Shown here: piece after piece, positions 15,555 through 24,166 of the stretch
Layout: every line of letters starts with the position of its first letter
Numbering within the stretch: position 1 is the first letter of the stretch
Assembly: GCA_023485685.1 (NCBI GenBank)
Contig: JAMCZK010000030.1
Coordinates: 1 to 33,215, forward strand
Direction of reading: 5' to 3'
Source of the DNA: Chloroflexota bacterium
Lineage (GTDB): Bacteria; Chloroflexota; Anaerolineae; Anaerolineales; UBA11579
Length of the DNA stretch: 33,215 bases
Position numbers and translations under genes: made by a program
The notes under the pieces: model-generated
The model's database searches: none
The model's input: only the letters and a program-made list of their open reading frames with translations
Told to the model about the DNA's origin: nothing

Positions 15555-16253
15555 ATGGCCGCTAACGACGTCTACAAGAAACAAGCCGCTGAAGCAGCGG
15601 TTGAGCTGATACAATCGGATATGGTGTTGGGGCTTGGCCATGGTAGTACAGTCCAGTTTGCACTCGAAACTTTAGCCAACAAGCTGCAAAGCGGAAACTT
15701 AAAGCACATCGTCGCCATTCCTTGTTCGAAGCATACCGAGGCCGAAATGCGCCGGCTTGGAATTCCCCTTGGTGACCTGAACGCGCACGCCAGCATCGAC
15801 TTGACCATCGACGGTGCTGACGAGGTTGATCCCCAGTACAACTTAATTAAAGGTGGCGGTGGTGCATTGTTGCGTGAGAAAATCGTTGCGCAGTCAAGCC
15901 AGCGCAACGTCATCATTGTCGATGAAGGGAAGCTTTCCTCAACCCTCGGGACCAAACATACGCTGCCTCTCGAAGTGATCGCCTTCGGCTGGGAGCGGCA
16001 ACGTGACTTTGTGGCAAAACTCGGCGGGAAGTCAACCCTGCGCGTAGATGCAGGCGGGAATCCCGTGCTCACTGATCAGGGAAATTATTTACTGGATTGC
16101 GAGATGGGACCGATTGCAGACCCCGCCGCGCTGGCACAAGCTTTAGAGGCTCGCAGCGGCATCCTAGAACACGGATTATTCCTTGGCCTGGCCAACGATG
16201 TGATTGTGGCCGGCGCTTCAGGCTTGCGCCATCTAAAAGCAAAACCTAAATAG
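15555..16253 (+). CDS. rpiA: Ribose-5-phosphate isomerase A
   Basis: RpiA interconverts ribose-5-phosphate and ribulose-5-phosphate. The 232-residue product has the DGADEVD motif (D86, D89) and KGGGGALLREK, where E108 is the expected catalytic base. The phosphate-binding loop reads GLGHGST, with His29 where GLGTGST is usual. The ATG at 15555 is preceded by GAGGTG about 11 nt upstream; an earlier in-frame start at 15537 lies in pgi. It is adjacent to pgi, which fits pentose-phosphate metabolism and PRPP supply to the pyrimidine genes upstream. Its 3' end overlaps the convergent dehydrogenase gene by 8 nt, with no room for a separate terminator. Confidence 0.95.
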   Translation: MAANDVYKKQAAEAAVELIQSDMVLGLGHGSTVQFALETLANKLQSGNLKHIVAIPCSKHTEAEMRRLGIPLGDLNAHASIDLTIDGADEVDPQYNLIKGGGGALLREKIVAQSSQRNVIIVDEGKLSSTLGTKHTLPLEVIAFGWERQRDFVAKLGGKSTLRVDAGGNPVLTDQGNYLLDCEMGPIADPAALAQALEARSGILEHGLFLGLANDVIVAGASGLRHLKAKPK

Positions 16254-19206
16254 CCAAGCGCTCCGCGATCAGCGAGACAGGATGCAAAGCGGTGCGTCCG
16301 GTGCCGCTGGCAATTTGCGCCCGGCAGGAAACTCCGGAAGCGACGACGTGATGGTCAGGCGCCGCTGCGCGGATCGCTGGAAACAGCGCCAGCTCCCCGA
16401 TTTGCATCGAGAGTTCATAGTGCTCGACCTCGTAACCAAACGAGCCAGCCATGCCGCAACAGCCAGAATTCACGATTTCGACTTCGTAGCCCAGCGCGGT
16501 TAGCAGTGCCGCAGTCGCCTGCTGACCCGTAGGCAGCCCGTCGTCGGCCGGCGGCTGCGTTTTCTGGTAACAGTGGCCATGCAGAAGGACGCGTTCGGCA
16601 ACAACGTTCCCGTAGAAAGCTCCGCGTAGTTTTTCCAAAGGAGTCACGCCAAAGTCCGGACTCAGCAGCAAGAATTCGTCGAGCATATAAGAACGCTGGG
16701 CAAGAGTGCGGACACCGGGCACAGTGGGCAGGAAGTCCAGGTATTCATCCCGCAGCGTGTAAATCTCCGATGGTTCGATGCCGACTACTGGCATGCGCCC
16801 TGCTGGATCCAGTCGTCTAACGGCACGCAGCAGGCGCCGAGCATGTTTTCGAGCCTGCGATAAAAATCCCTTCGAAATCCATGTACGCCCTGCGCCAACT
16901 ATTGGGACAAGAAGAGGCTTGTATCCCGCAGTTGTCAAAACCTTAAATGCAGCCTGTACTAGTTCGGGATAGAAATGCTCGGTAAATGGGTCACTCAGGA
17001 AAAGAACATTGGCATGAGGCCCAAAGTTCGGAACATTTTTTCGTCTCCACTTGAATGGTGGCAGCGCACGTTTAGCAGACAGACCAGCCAGGCTTTCGCC
17101 CAGGGACTTGCCCGGTTGGCTTTGCAGCATCCAATTGACCAAAGGTGCGACGGGCTGAGCCATCTTCCCCAGGGCATTTATGTATCCAAACAAATAATCG
17201 CGCAGTGGGTGGCGATGGCCGCGATAGTAGTTGTGCAGGAAATCGTATTTCAACTTGGCCATGTCCACGCCGGACGGACATTCGGCCTTACAGCCCTTGC
17301 ATTCCAGACAGAGATCGAGCGCGGCTTGCGCGGCACTTTCTGCATCGACGTTGTCGGGCAAGCCGGTGGAGATCATGGCGCGCAACAAGTTAGCCCGGCC
17401 GCGGGTGCTGTGCATTTCTTCGCGGGTAGCCTGGAATGACGGACACATAACTCCACCATCTTTGCGACAGACCCCGGCTCCATTGCACATCTCGATCGCA
17501 CCACCCACCCCTGCCTGGCCGCTGAAATCTAGAATCGCTAACCAGGGATCCGCCCGGTATTGGGGGCCGTAGCGCAGATTGATATGCATGGGCTGCGGCT
17601 CAAGCACCTTGCCGGGGTTGAGCAAGCCTTTAGGATCCGCAGTGAGCTTGAGGCCGCGGAATGCCTGGACGATCTCAGGCTCGAAAGTTTGATCGATCCA
17701 TTCGCCGTGCGAAAGCCCGTCGCCGTGTTCGCCACTCATAGCGCCGCCCAATTTCTTGGCCACCGCCATCACCGACTGAGTAATGCCACGCATTTGCTCG
17801 ACGCCGCGCAGGTTTTTTAGATTGATAAGCGGGCGTACGTGCAAGCAGCCAGCGGAGGCGTGAGCGTAGAAATCTCCAACGGTGCCGTTTTCGGCGAGGA
17901 TCGCCTGGAACGAGCGCACAAATTCGCCAAGCTTTTCAACGGGCACAGCTACATCCTCAATGAAGGGCAACGGCTTGGAGTCCCCGGCACGCGACATCAG
18001 CAGACCTAAACCCACCTTGCGTACTCCCCAGACTTGCTCTTGTTCGGCAGGGGTTATCGCCCTTACGGTGTCTGGTCCCAACTGATCTAACTGAGATTCT
18101 GCTTCGGCTTGCGTCTTACCAACGAACTCGATGATCATTATCGCTTCGGGGTCGCCTTTGACAAATGACAGACGGCGCGCGTAGGCCGGCACCGAGCGCG
18201 CTAACCGTATCATGGCTTGAGGGATCAGCTCGATTGCGGATGGTTGTAAGCTCAGTAATGTGGGAGCCGCATCGCAAGCTTCCGCAATACTAGGATAAGA
18301 GAGAACGCCCAACACGGTGAATGCAGGTTTGGACACCAGGCGCACCTGGATGCGTTTGAAGACTACGAGCGTTCCTTCAGAGCCCACGAGGGCTGGCGTC
18401 AGGTTTATTGAATCGGTGTCAATCGGCGGATAAAGGTCTCCGGCTCCAGCACGCGACCACATTGGCGGGCGACTTGCGGACCAGGGCAGCAAATAATTGA
18501 GGCCATACCCCGATGCTTTTCGCCAGGTACGAGGCCATGTCTTCTTGATTACCTCAGCGCGCTGCTCCCTAATTTGCAGCGCCTCTCGGTACAGGCTGCC
18601 CTCCAGGGTTTCTGCCTCCGCGCGACTCAGTGCTGCCTGCATCTTTACGCTTTCCAATCGCGCCTGGCTGCCATCGGACAACAATACATCTGCGGCGAGG
18701 ACATTATCCGATGTCATGCCGTAGCTAATGGAATGCGCGCCTGTGGAGTTGTTGCCCAGCATTCCGCCAAAAGTAGCGCGGTCTGAGGACGCAGGGTCGG
18801 GGCCGTACATCAAATTTTGCGATGCAGTAAGGCCATTGAACGCGTTCAGCACCAGGCCGGGCTGCACCCAAGCCGTTCGCTCTTCATTGAGGATGTAGCT
18901 GTGATTGAATTCAAGCAAATGACTTAGATAGCGCGAAAAATCAATAATGATGGCCGGTCCAATCGTCTGGCCCGCCAGACTGGTGCCGGAACCGCGCGGC
19001 AAGATGGGCACGTTATAAGCATTCGCCAGCGAAACAATACCGACCAAGTCATCTTCATGGCGCGGAAATGCCACACCCAGCGGCTCAATTTGGTAAATCG
19101 ACGCATCAGTGCTATAGAGCTTGCGAGAGGCCGCGTCCAGGCGCAATTCCCCCAGGCCTTGCCTGTTCAGATCGGCAGCGAACTGCGCCAGCAGTTCGGA
19201 CGCCAT
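16246..19206 (-). CDS. FAD-binding and 4Fe-4S oxidoreductase (YdiJ / D-2-hydroxyglutarate dehydrogenase-like)
   Basis: This 986-residue protein fuses a FAD-linked hydroxyacid dehydrogenase to an iron-sulfur electron-transfer half. Residues about 40-270 form the FAD PCMH domain (PILPRGSGTSLAGQ, MLGNNSTGAHSI). Residues about 290-530 form the FAD-oxidase C-terminal domain, ending in SGEHGDGLSHGEW. Two ferredoxin-like Cys clusters follow: CNGAGVCRKDGGVMCPSF near 570 and CLECKGCKAECP near 635. Two CCG-type regions lie in the last 250 residues, including HCYQKTQ and NSGCCGMAGSFGYE near 917. The layout matches E. coli YdiJ (about 1018 residues), which oxidises D-2-hydroxyglutarate; D-lactate is an alternative substrate. 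Its ATG overlaps the hflX stop by 1 nt (TGATG). Confidence 0.9.
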   Translation of the reverse strand: MASELLAQFAADLNRQGLGELRLDAASRKLYSTDASIYQIEPLGVAFPRHEDDLVGIVSLANAYNVPILPRGSGTSLAGQTIGPAIIIDFSRYLSHLLEFNHSYILNEERTAWVQPGLVLNAFNGLTASQNLMYGPDPASSDRATFGGMLGNNSTGAHSISYGMTSDNVLAADVLLSDGSQARLESVKMQAALSRAEAETLEGSLYREALQIREQRAEVIKKTWPRTWRKASGYGLNYLLPWSASRPPMWSRAGAGDLYPPIDTDSINLTPALVGSEGTLVVFKRIQVRLVSKPAFTVLGVLSYPSIAEACDAAPTLLSLQPSAIELIPQAMIRLARSVPAYARRLSFVKGDPEAIMIIEFVGKTQAEAESQLDQLGPDTVRAITPAEQEQVWGVRKVGLGLLMSRAGDSKPLPFIEDVAVPVEKLGEFVRSFQAILAENGTVGDFYAHASAGCLHVRPLINLKNLRGVEQMRGITQSVMAVAKKLGGAMSGEHGDGLSHGEWIDQTFEPEIVQAFRGLKLTADPKGLLNPGKVLEPQPMHINLRYGPQYRADPWLAILDFSGQAGVGGAIEMCNGAGVCRKDGGVMCPSFQATREEMHSTRGRANLLRAMISTGLPDNVDAESAAQAALDLCLECKGCKAECPSGVDMAKLKYDFLHNYYRGHRHPLRDYLFGYINALGKMAQPVAPLVNWMLQSQPGKSLGESLAGLSAKRALPPFKWRRKNVPNFGPHANVLFLSDPFTEHFYPELVQAAFKVLTTAGYKPLLVPIVGAGRTWISKGFLSQARKHARRLLRAVRRLDPAGRMPVVGIEPSEIYTLRDEYLDFLPTVPGVRTLAQRSYMLDEFLLLSPDFGVTPLEKLRGAFYGNVVAERVLLHGHCYQKTQPPADDGLPTGQQATAALLTALGYEVEIVNSGCCGMAGSFGYEVEHYELSMQIGELALFPAIRAAAPDHHVVASGVSCRAQIASGTGRTALHPVSLIAERLAI

Positions 19207-20552
19207 CAGTCAGCCTCAGCCGTCACGCTACGAGAGTTCTTCAGGTAAGGGCTGTAGCGTGCGAGCAGGCGCCCAGGTACCCGCCCTTGGATCTCTACGC
19301 CTTTGCGCGTATGCTCGACCCGATCCACCTGCCCTTGTTCGTGGAAAAGCGCAATCAAGGCGCCCTGCTCGTATGGCAAAAGCACGTCGAGTGGAGACAG
19401 AGTTTCGTAAAGTTTGCGGCCCACGGCTGCAAGCAAAGCTTCTAATCCTTGGCCGCGTAAGGCAGAAATTGCTACCGCGTTTTCAAAGTCTTCCAATACC
19501 CTTTGGGCGGCTTCCGGATCATCGAGGCGGTCAATTTTATTGAGCACCGTCAACACCGGCACGTGCTCTGCCTCTATTTCTTCTAAAGTCTCGAGAACTG
19601 CTTCCGCTTGTTCATGAACATTGGGATGGGTGATATCCACGATATGCAATAACAGGTCGGCCTCTTTGATTTCTTCTAGTGTGGCCTGAAAAGCTTCGAC
19701 TAATGTCGTAGGCAATTTCTGAATGAAACCCACTGTATCAGTAAACAATGCCTCGCGGCCACCGGGTAGTTCAACTTTGCGCGTAGTCGGATCGAGGGTG
19801 GCAAATAATTTATTGGCTACATATACCTGGGAATCCGTTAGCGCATTGAGCAACGTAGACTTGCCGGCATTGGTGTAGCCGACCAGCGCGACCACCGGCA
19901 CCCGGGCGCGTTTGCGCTGGGCGCGATAACGGCCGCGATGGGCTCGCACTTTCTCCAATTCTTTCTTAAGTTGAGAAATGCGTTGACTGATCTCACGCCG
20001 ATCCGATTCCAGTTGTGTCTCACCAGGGCCACGTAGGCCCACACCGCCCACACCGCCTGCACGACCACCACCTCCGCCGGCCTGGCGAGCCAGGTGCGTC
20101 CAGGCGCGCGTTAGTCGAGGCAGTCTATATTCGTATTGCGCCAATTCCACCTGCAGCGCTCCCTCGTGGGTGTTGGCATGCTGGGCGAAGATATCGAGGA
20201 TGAGCGCGGTGCGGTCCAGAACCCTGCGGCTCTCACCGAAGACTTCTTCCAGTTCGCGTTGATGGCGCGGGTTCAGTTCGTCATCAAAGAGGATGACTGA
20301 TGCGTCCAGTTCTTCTGCCAGCGCCTTCACTTCTTCGACCTTCCCTTTGCCAATCAACGTCTTTGGGTTAACCGAAGCTATCTGCTGTGATGTTTGGCCG
20401 ACAACGTATAAGCCGGCGGTGCGGGCTAAAAGGGTAAGCTCATCTAATGAATCATCCAGAGCAAGCAGCGAGCGCTCGCCCGCTATCTTTAGGCCAACCA
20501 ACAGCGTTCGATCTGACGAATCTTTGGCGCTGTGTAATTTTTGTTTGGACAT
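19206..20552 (-). CDS. hflX: GTPase HflX
   Basis: HflX is a ribosome-associated GTPase that splits stalled or heat-damaged ribosomes. The 448-residue protein has an N-terminal HflX domain (NPKTLIGKGKVEEV, ILDIFAQHANTHEGALQVELAQ), the linker LRGPGETQLESDRR, then a G domain. The G domain shows G1 GYTNAGKST near 225, switch TLDPTTRK, G3 DTVGF and G4 NKID near 336. The glycine-rich linker before LRGPG contains a perfect 9-bp tandem repeat (20037-20054, coding GGVGGV), longer than in E. coli. The gene begins 3 nt after the aminotransferase stop and overlaps the dehydrogenase start by 1 nt, so all belong to one minus-strand transcript. Confidence 0.95.
   Translation of the reverse strand: MSKQKLHSAKDSSDRTLLVGLKIAGERSLLALDDSLDELTLLARTAGLYVVGQTSQQIASVNPKTLIGKGKVEEVKALAEELDASVILFDDELNPRHQRELEEVFGESRRVLDRTALILDIFAQHANTHEGALQVELAQYEYRLPRLTRAWTHLARQAGGGGGRAGGVGGVGLRGPGETQLESDRREISQRISQLKKELEKVRAHRGRYRAQRKRARVPVVALVGYTNAGKSTLLNALTDSQVYVANKLFATLDPTTRKVELPGGREALFTDTVGFIQKLPTTLVEAFQATLEEIKEADLLLHIVDITHPNVHEQAEAVLETLEEIEAEHVPVLTVLNKIDRLDDPEAAQRVLEDFENAVAISALRGQGLEALLAAVGRKLYETLSPLDVLLPYEQGALIALFHEQGQVDRVEHTRKGVEIQGRVPGRLLARYSPYLKNSRSVTAEAD
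20037..20054 (-). repeat. 9-bp tandem repeat in hflX glycine-rich linker
   Basis: GCCCACACC occurs twice in a row on the plus strand (20037-20045 and 20046-20054). In sense it codes GGVGGV in the linker before LRGPGE. It is in frame and may simply be normal linker length variation. Confidence 0.6.
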
Positions 20553-20555
20553 CTA

Positions 20556-21755
20556 CTAGATCAGGCCTCGTTTATGCATCCAGTCCGAAATCCTTTCCGC
20601 CCCCTCGCGCAGTCGCTTAACATCGCCAACAAGCGAGATACGGAAATAACCTTCTCCGTGTCTACCGAACACAACGCCAGGAGTTGTGCTCACTGAAGTT
20701 TCTTCCAGCATCTTGGCGCAGAAATCCATGGAGCCTTCGCGGCCCGGGACCGGGGCCCAAACATACAGCGCAGCCTGGGGTGGAGCAACCCACAACCCGG
20801 CGGCATGAAGTACGTCGATGACTGCATCGCGCCTCTCCTGGTATACGCGATTGCGTTCGTTCAGCCAGCTTTGATCGCCGAGCATAGCTGCCTCAGCGGC
20901 GGCCATCAGAGGAGCGAAAATAGCGGAATCTTGTTGGCTCTTATAGGTCTCGATGAATTTCACTACTTGGGGATTCCCGACTACCATCCCCACGCGCCAG
21001 CCGGCCATGTTATAGGTCTTAGACATTGAATTGAACTCGATGGCCACTTCTTTTGCGCCCCGGACCTGCATGAGGCTGGGGGCCCTATAACCATCGAAAC
21101 CGACATCACAATAAGGGTTGTCATGAGCTAGTAACAAGCCATGTTCTCGGGCAAACGCCACGGCGCGTTCAAAAAAGGCCAGGTCAGCAATCGCTCCGGT
21201 TGGATTATTCGGATAGTTCAACCATAGGATCTTAGCTTTTTCCAACGCTGAGGAAGGGATGGCGTTGAAATCCGGCAAAAAGGCGTTTTCTGCCAGTAGC
21301 GGCATCAAATGCACCGCGCCACCAGCGATCTGAGCGCCCACAGCATACACTGCGTAGCTAGGATCAGGCACCAAGGCTAGATCACCCGGGTTGAGCAAGA
21401 CCTGGCTTAAGACAAATAAACCTTCTTTGGAGCCAATCAGGTCAATTGCTTCGGTCTTTGGGTCGAGTTCCACACCAAACCGCTTTTGATAATAAGCTGC
21501 AATTGCTTTTCGGAATCCCAGGGTCTGGCCTAGGGTGTAGCCATGCGTATCGGACCGGCTGGCGGATTCGAACAGGGATTCCAGGATGAAGCCAGGGGGA
21601 GGTAAATCCGGGCTGCCGATATCCATCCGCACCACGTCGGCGCCCTTCGCTTTCATGGCGGCGATGCGTTTTCCTAAATCGGCGAAAAAGTAAGGTTTGA
21701 TGTGTGCGATGCGTTCGGCTGGTTTGAACATCGCCTTAGTGTAAGTCTGGATCAT
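20556..21755 (-). CDS. PLP-dependent class I/II aminotransferase (LL-diaminopimelate aminotransferase-like)
   Basis: A fold-type I aminotransferase of about 399 residues. Visible features are DIGSPDLPPP, HGYTLGQTLGFRKAIAAYY, NYPNNPTG, the AHDNPYCDVGFDGY region and EFNSMSKTYNMAGWRVG, whose Lys is the expected PLP Schiff-base residue. The overall pattern is that of LL-diaminopimelate or alanine/aspartate aminotransferases. The PDPSYAVY and NNPTG segments favour the former, but substrate cannot be fixed from sequence. The frame is open to a TTG at 21773. I chose ATG 21755; ATG 21731 (MFKPAERI) is also credible, as homologues begin near there. It lies between the M28 peptidase and hflX with gaps of 3-21 nt. 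Confidence 0.85.
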   Translation of the reverse strand: MIQTYTKAMFKPAERIAHIKPYFFADLGKRIAAMKAKGADVVRMDIGSPDLPPPGFILESLFESASRSDTHGYTLGQTLGFRKAIAAYYQKRFGVELDPKTEAIDLIGSKEGLFVLSQVLLNPGDLALVPDPSYAVYAVGAQIAGGAVHLMPLLAENAFLPDFNAIPSSALEKAKILWLNYPNNPTGAIADLAFFERAVAFAREHGLLLAHDNPYCDVGFDGYRAPSLMQVRGAKEVAIEFNSMSKTYNMAGWRVGMVVGNPQVVKFIETYKSQQDSAIFAPLMAAAEAAMLGDQSWLNERNRVYQERRDAVIDVLHAAGLWVAPPQAALYVWAPVPGREGSMDFCAKMLEETSVSTTPGVVFGRHGEGYFRISLVGDVKRLREGAERISDWMHKRGLI

Positions 21756-21776
21756 TCTTTTGCCAACTGACAATCG

Positions 21777-22661
21777 TCACTGTGAAATGACCCATGCAAG
21801 TAAGGTCTCGCCAACAACTTGCAGGCTTTCCGCAGACACTTTGTCTAGGGTGTCCGCGCGCGTGTGCCAATAAGGATAATCGAAATCGATAATATCGACT
21901 GCGGGAATCCCTAGTTCCAAAAAAGGTGTGTGGTCATCTAGCATGCTATGCTTCACGTCATCGATAAATATATCGCTGTGGCCAAGCTCAGCTGCCTGCT
22001 GCCAGATCTGCTGGCGCAGGTTTTCGTCGGAGTTGGCCTCCAAATAAATCTGCAAATCCATGTCTCCAATCATGTCTACGATTACTACGCCATCTGGATA
22101 GTTGTTCAAGGATTCCACAAATGCGCGTGATCCCAGTATCCAATCCCAGCCCTCGATACGGCCGTTGTCCTCCGCGTCGAAAAAAACTAACCAGATTTGC
22201 TTATCGAGATTTCGCGGCAGTACTCGCGCCAACTCCAGCAACACCGCCACACCCGAAGCCCCATCATTGGCGCCGGAAACTGGTTCATCCCGACCCCTCG
22301 GATCCGGATCCTGATCCGCCAGCATCCGGGAATCGTAGTGCGCCCCGAGGATGAGCCATGGCTGTCCGTCTCCCCGCTTGGCAATGATATTCTGGATAGG
22401 CTTCCCCAGTCTTTCAGTTTCTTGAATGTCGACTTGCCAGCCTGTCGACCGTAAAGATTGCGCCACCCATGTAACGGCTTGTTCGTGGGCAACAGAGCCG
22501 GGTATACGGGGGCCTAACGTCACTTGATATTCGACATCCTCCAAAGCACGGTATCCATCAAAGCGCTGAGAAACATGAGGTTGGAACCCAAAAACAACAA
22601 GCAGGCTCAACGCAAGGATAACGAAAGAAGCAAGAACCACATTTCGGGTTTTTGATGACAT
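21777..22661 (-). CDS. M28 family peptidase, possibly glutaminyl-peptide cyclotransferase-like
   Basis: This 294-residue protein has an N-terminal hydrophobic segment (residues 8-27) acting as signal anchor, so the catalytic domain is probably outside the membrane. Zinc-peptidase M28 residues are visible: H108 in GAHYDS, D133 in GANDGASG, E164-D165 in FFDAEDNG, D196/D200 in VDMIGD and H266 in YWHT. The pairs DDHTPFLELGIPAVDII and W265-H266 strongly resemble glutaminyl cyclases (DDHxPFL and WHT), which make N-terminal pyroglutamate and share the M28 fold, usually with one zinc. Both peptidase and cyclase remain possible; I favour cyclase-like. TrmFO ends 12 nt upstream, so it is within the same transcript. 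Confidence 0.82.
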   Translation of the reverse strand: MSSKTRNVVLASFVILALSLLVVFGFQPHVSQRFDGYRALEDVEYQVTLGPRIPGSVAHEQAVTWVAQSLRSTGWQVDIQETERLGKPIQNIIAKRGDGQPWLILGAHYDSRMLADQDPDPRGRDEPVSGANDGASGVAVLLELARVLPRNLDKQIWLVFFDAEDNGRIEGWDWILGSRAFVESLNNYPDGVVIVDMIGDMDLQIYLEANSDENLRQQIWQQAAELGHSDIFIDDVKHSMLDDHTPFLELGIPAVDIIDFDYPYWHTRADTLDKVSAESLQVVGETLLAWVISQ

Positions 22662-22673
22662 TGGCTGACCGAT

Positions 22674-24095
22674 TTAATGTCCAGCCCCAGTTATTTGCAG
22701 GGGCACACGGGCTCGAGTAGAAAGGGAGAACGGCCCTAATCTTTCCAAGAATTCCTCTAATTCCCGCAACGAGCGTTCAGCGAAGGCCCCGGCTCGCTGG
22801 CGGCGCCCGGCTCTCCCCATCCTTGGCAACTTCGGCAGGATGCCGAAGTTTGCCTTCATTGGTTGAAATTCCTCAGCTTTAGCATGGGCAATGTAGTGGC
22901 AGAGCGCCCCGAGCATCGTTGTGGGAGGAAGGGTTAATGGCATTTGTCCGTAATGCAAGCGGGCGGCGTTAAGGCCTGCTAACAGCCCAGTTGCTATGTT
23001 CCCCACATAGCCTTCAACACCGGTGATCTGCCCGGTGAAAAACAAATCAGAACGGTTGCGAAACTGAAGTGTGCTTGAAAGTAAGGCAGGAGAATTGATA
23101 AAAGTATTACGATGCATTTGACCGAATCGCTCGAAATGCGCGTTCCCTAATCCCGGGATCATTCTGAAGACGCGTTTTTGTTCGGCGAACTTGAGGTTAG
23201 TTTGAAAGCCGACCAGATTATATAGAGTGCCGACAAGATTATCCTGGCGAAGTTGTACCACGGCATAGGCGTGCTCCCCGGTGCGCGGGTCATTGAGTCC
23301 AACAGGCCTCAGCGGGCCAAAAGCTAGGGCGCGCGGCCCGCGTTCTGCAATGATTTCGATAGGCAGGCAGCCTTCGAAGAATTTGTCCATCCCGGCGCGC
23401 ACACCCTCCTTAACCTCCGTTTCGAATTCACGCAATTCAATGCGTTCAGCCGTCAGCAGCGCCGCAAGAAACGCTTCGTATTCTTCTTTGGTGAAAGGGC
23501 AGTTAATGTAATCGCCCTTCTCGTCCATTCCGCGGCCGTATCGCGAACCATGGTAGGCGATCTGCATATCGATCGAATCCAAGTTGACGATTGGAGATAT
23601 TGCATCATAGAAGTAAAGGTGATCTTCACCGCTCAGCTTGGCAATAGCACGCGACAACTTCAATGAAGTTAAGGGGCCCGATGCAAGGATGCAGAGCCCA
23701 TCGGGGATTTCAGGCATCTCTTCACGGATTAGCAGAATGTTGGGGTGGCCCTCTATTCGCCTGCTAACCTCTGAACTAAACCTTTCCCTATCCACCGCCA
23801 AGGCTCCGCCGGCGGGAACAGCGGTTTCTTCAGCCACTTGGATGAGCAAGGAGCCCAAGCGCCGCAATTCATTCTTCAGTAAACCCGAAGCCCTGTCTGC
23901 CAGGTTCGATCCCAGGGAATTTGAACAGATCAGTTCGGCTAAGGATCCGCTAACGTGAGCACCAGTGTGCATTTTCGGGCGCATCTCGTAAAGAGTGACG
24001 CGCAACCCGCGCTCTGCCGCCTGCCAGGCAGCCTCAGATCCGGCTAATCCGCCGCCCACAACAATCAAATCGTGTTTTTTAGGCAACGGAGCCAT
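22674..24095 (-). CDS. trmFO: Methylenetetrahydrofolate-tRNA-(uracil-5-)-methyltransferase TrmFO
   Basis: TrmFO makes 5-methyluridine at position 54 of the tRNA T-loop, using methylene-THF and FAD. The 473-residue product has the N-terminal dinucleotide-binding motif [14 protein letters not shown] and the family segments [12 protein letters not shown] and [11 protein letters not shown]. It also has [11 protein letters not shown], with the Cys used in catalysis, [14 protein letters not shown] and [15 protein letters not shown]. The chosen ATG at 24095 ([16 protein letters not shown]) puts the FAD motif near the N-terminus; the frame extends to a TTG at 24164 that would overlap the divergent rpoN promoter. 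It heads the minus-strand run of genes down to 16246. Confidence 0.95.
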   Translation of the reverse strand: MAPLPKKHDLIVVGGGLAGSEAAWQAAERGLRVTLYEMRPKMHTGAHVSGSLAELICSNSLGSNLADRASGLLKNELRRLGSLLIQVAEETAVPAGGALAVDRERFSSEVSRRIEGHPNILLIREEMPEIPDGLCILASGPLTSLKLSRAIAKLSGEDHLYFYDAISPIVNLDSIDMQIAYHGSRYGRGMDEKGDYINCPFTKEEYEAFLAALLTAERIELREFETEVKEGVRAGMDKFFEGCLPIEIIAERGPRALAFGPLRPVGLNDPRTGEHAYAVVQLRQDNLVGTLYNLVGFQTNLKFAEQKRVFRMIPGLGNAHFERFGQMHRNTFINSPALLSSTLQFRNRSDLFFTGQITGVEGYVGNIATGLLAGLNAARLHYGQMPLTLPPTTMLGALCHYIAHAKAEEFQPMKANFGILPKLPRMGRAGRRQRAGAFAERSLRELEEFLERLGPFSLSTRARVPLQITGAGH

Positions 24096-24122
24096 TCTAT
24101 CAAAACTGGAGTGGCATAGAAC

Positions 24123-24151
24123 TTGCATCGGTAGAGCTATCTCCCTATAAT
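24123..24151 (+). promoter_or_regulatory. Predicted sigma-70-type promoter for rpoN
   Basis: TTGCAT (24123-24128) and TATAAT (24146-24151) are 17 nt apart. The start of transcription would fall near 24158, only about 9 nt before the rpoN ATG and inside the AGGAG at 24156-24160. The transcript would thus be almost leaderless unless it starts slightly upstream. Confidence 0.5.
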
Positions 24152-24166
24152 GCACAGGAGCCAACT

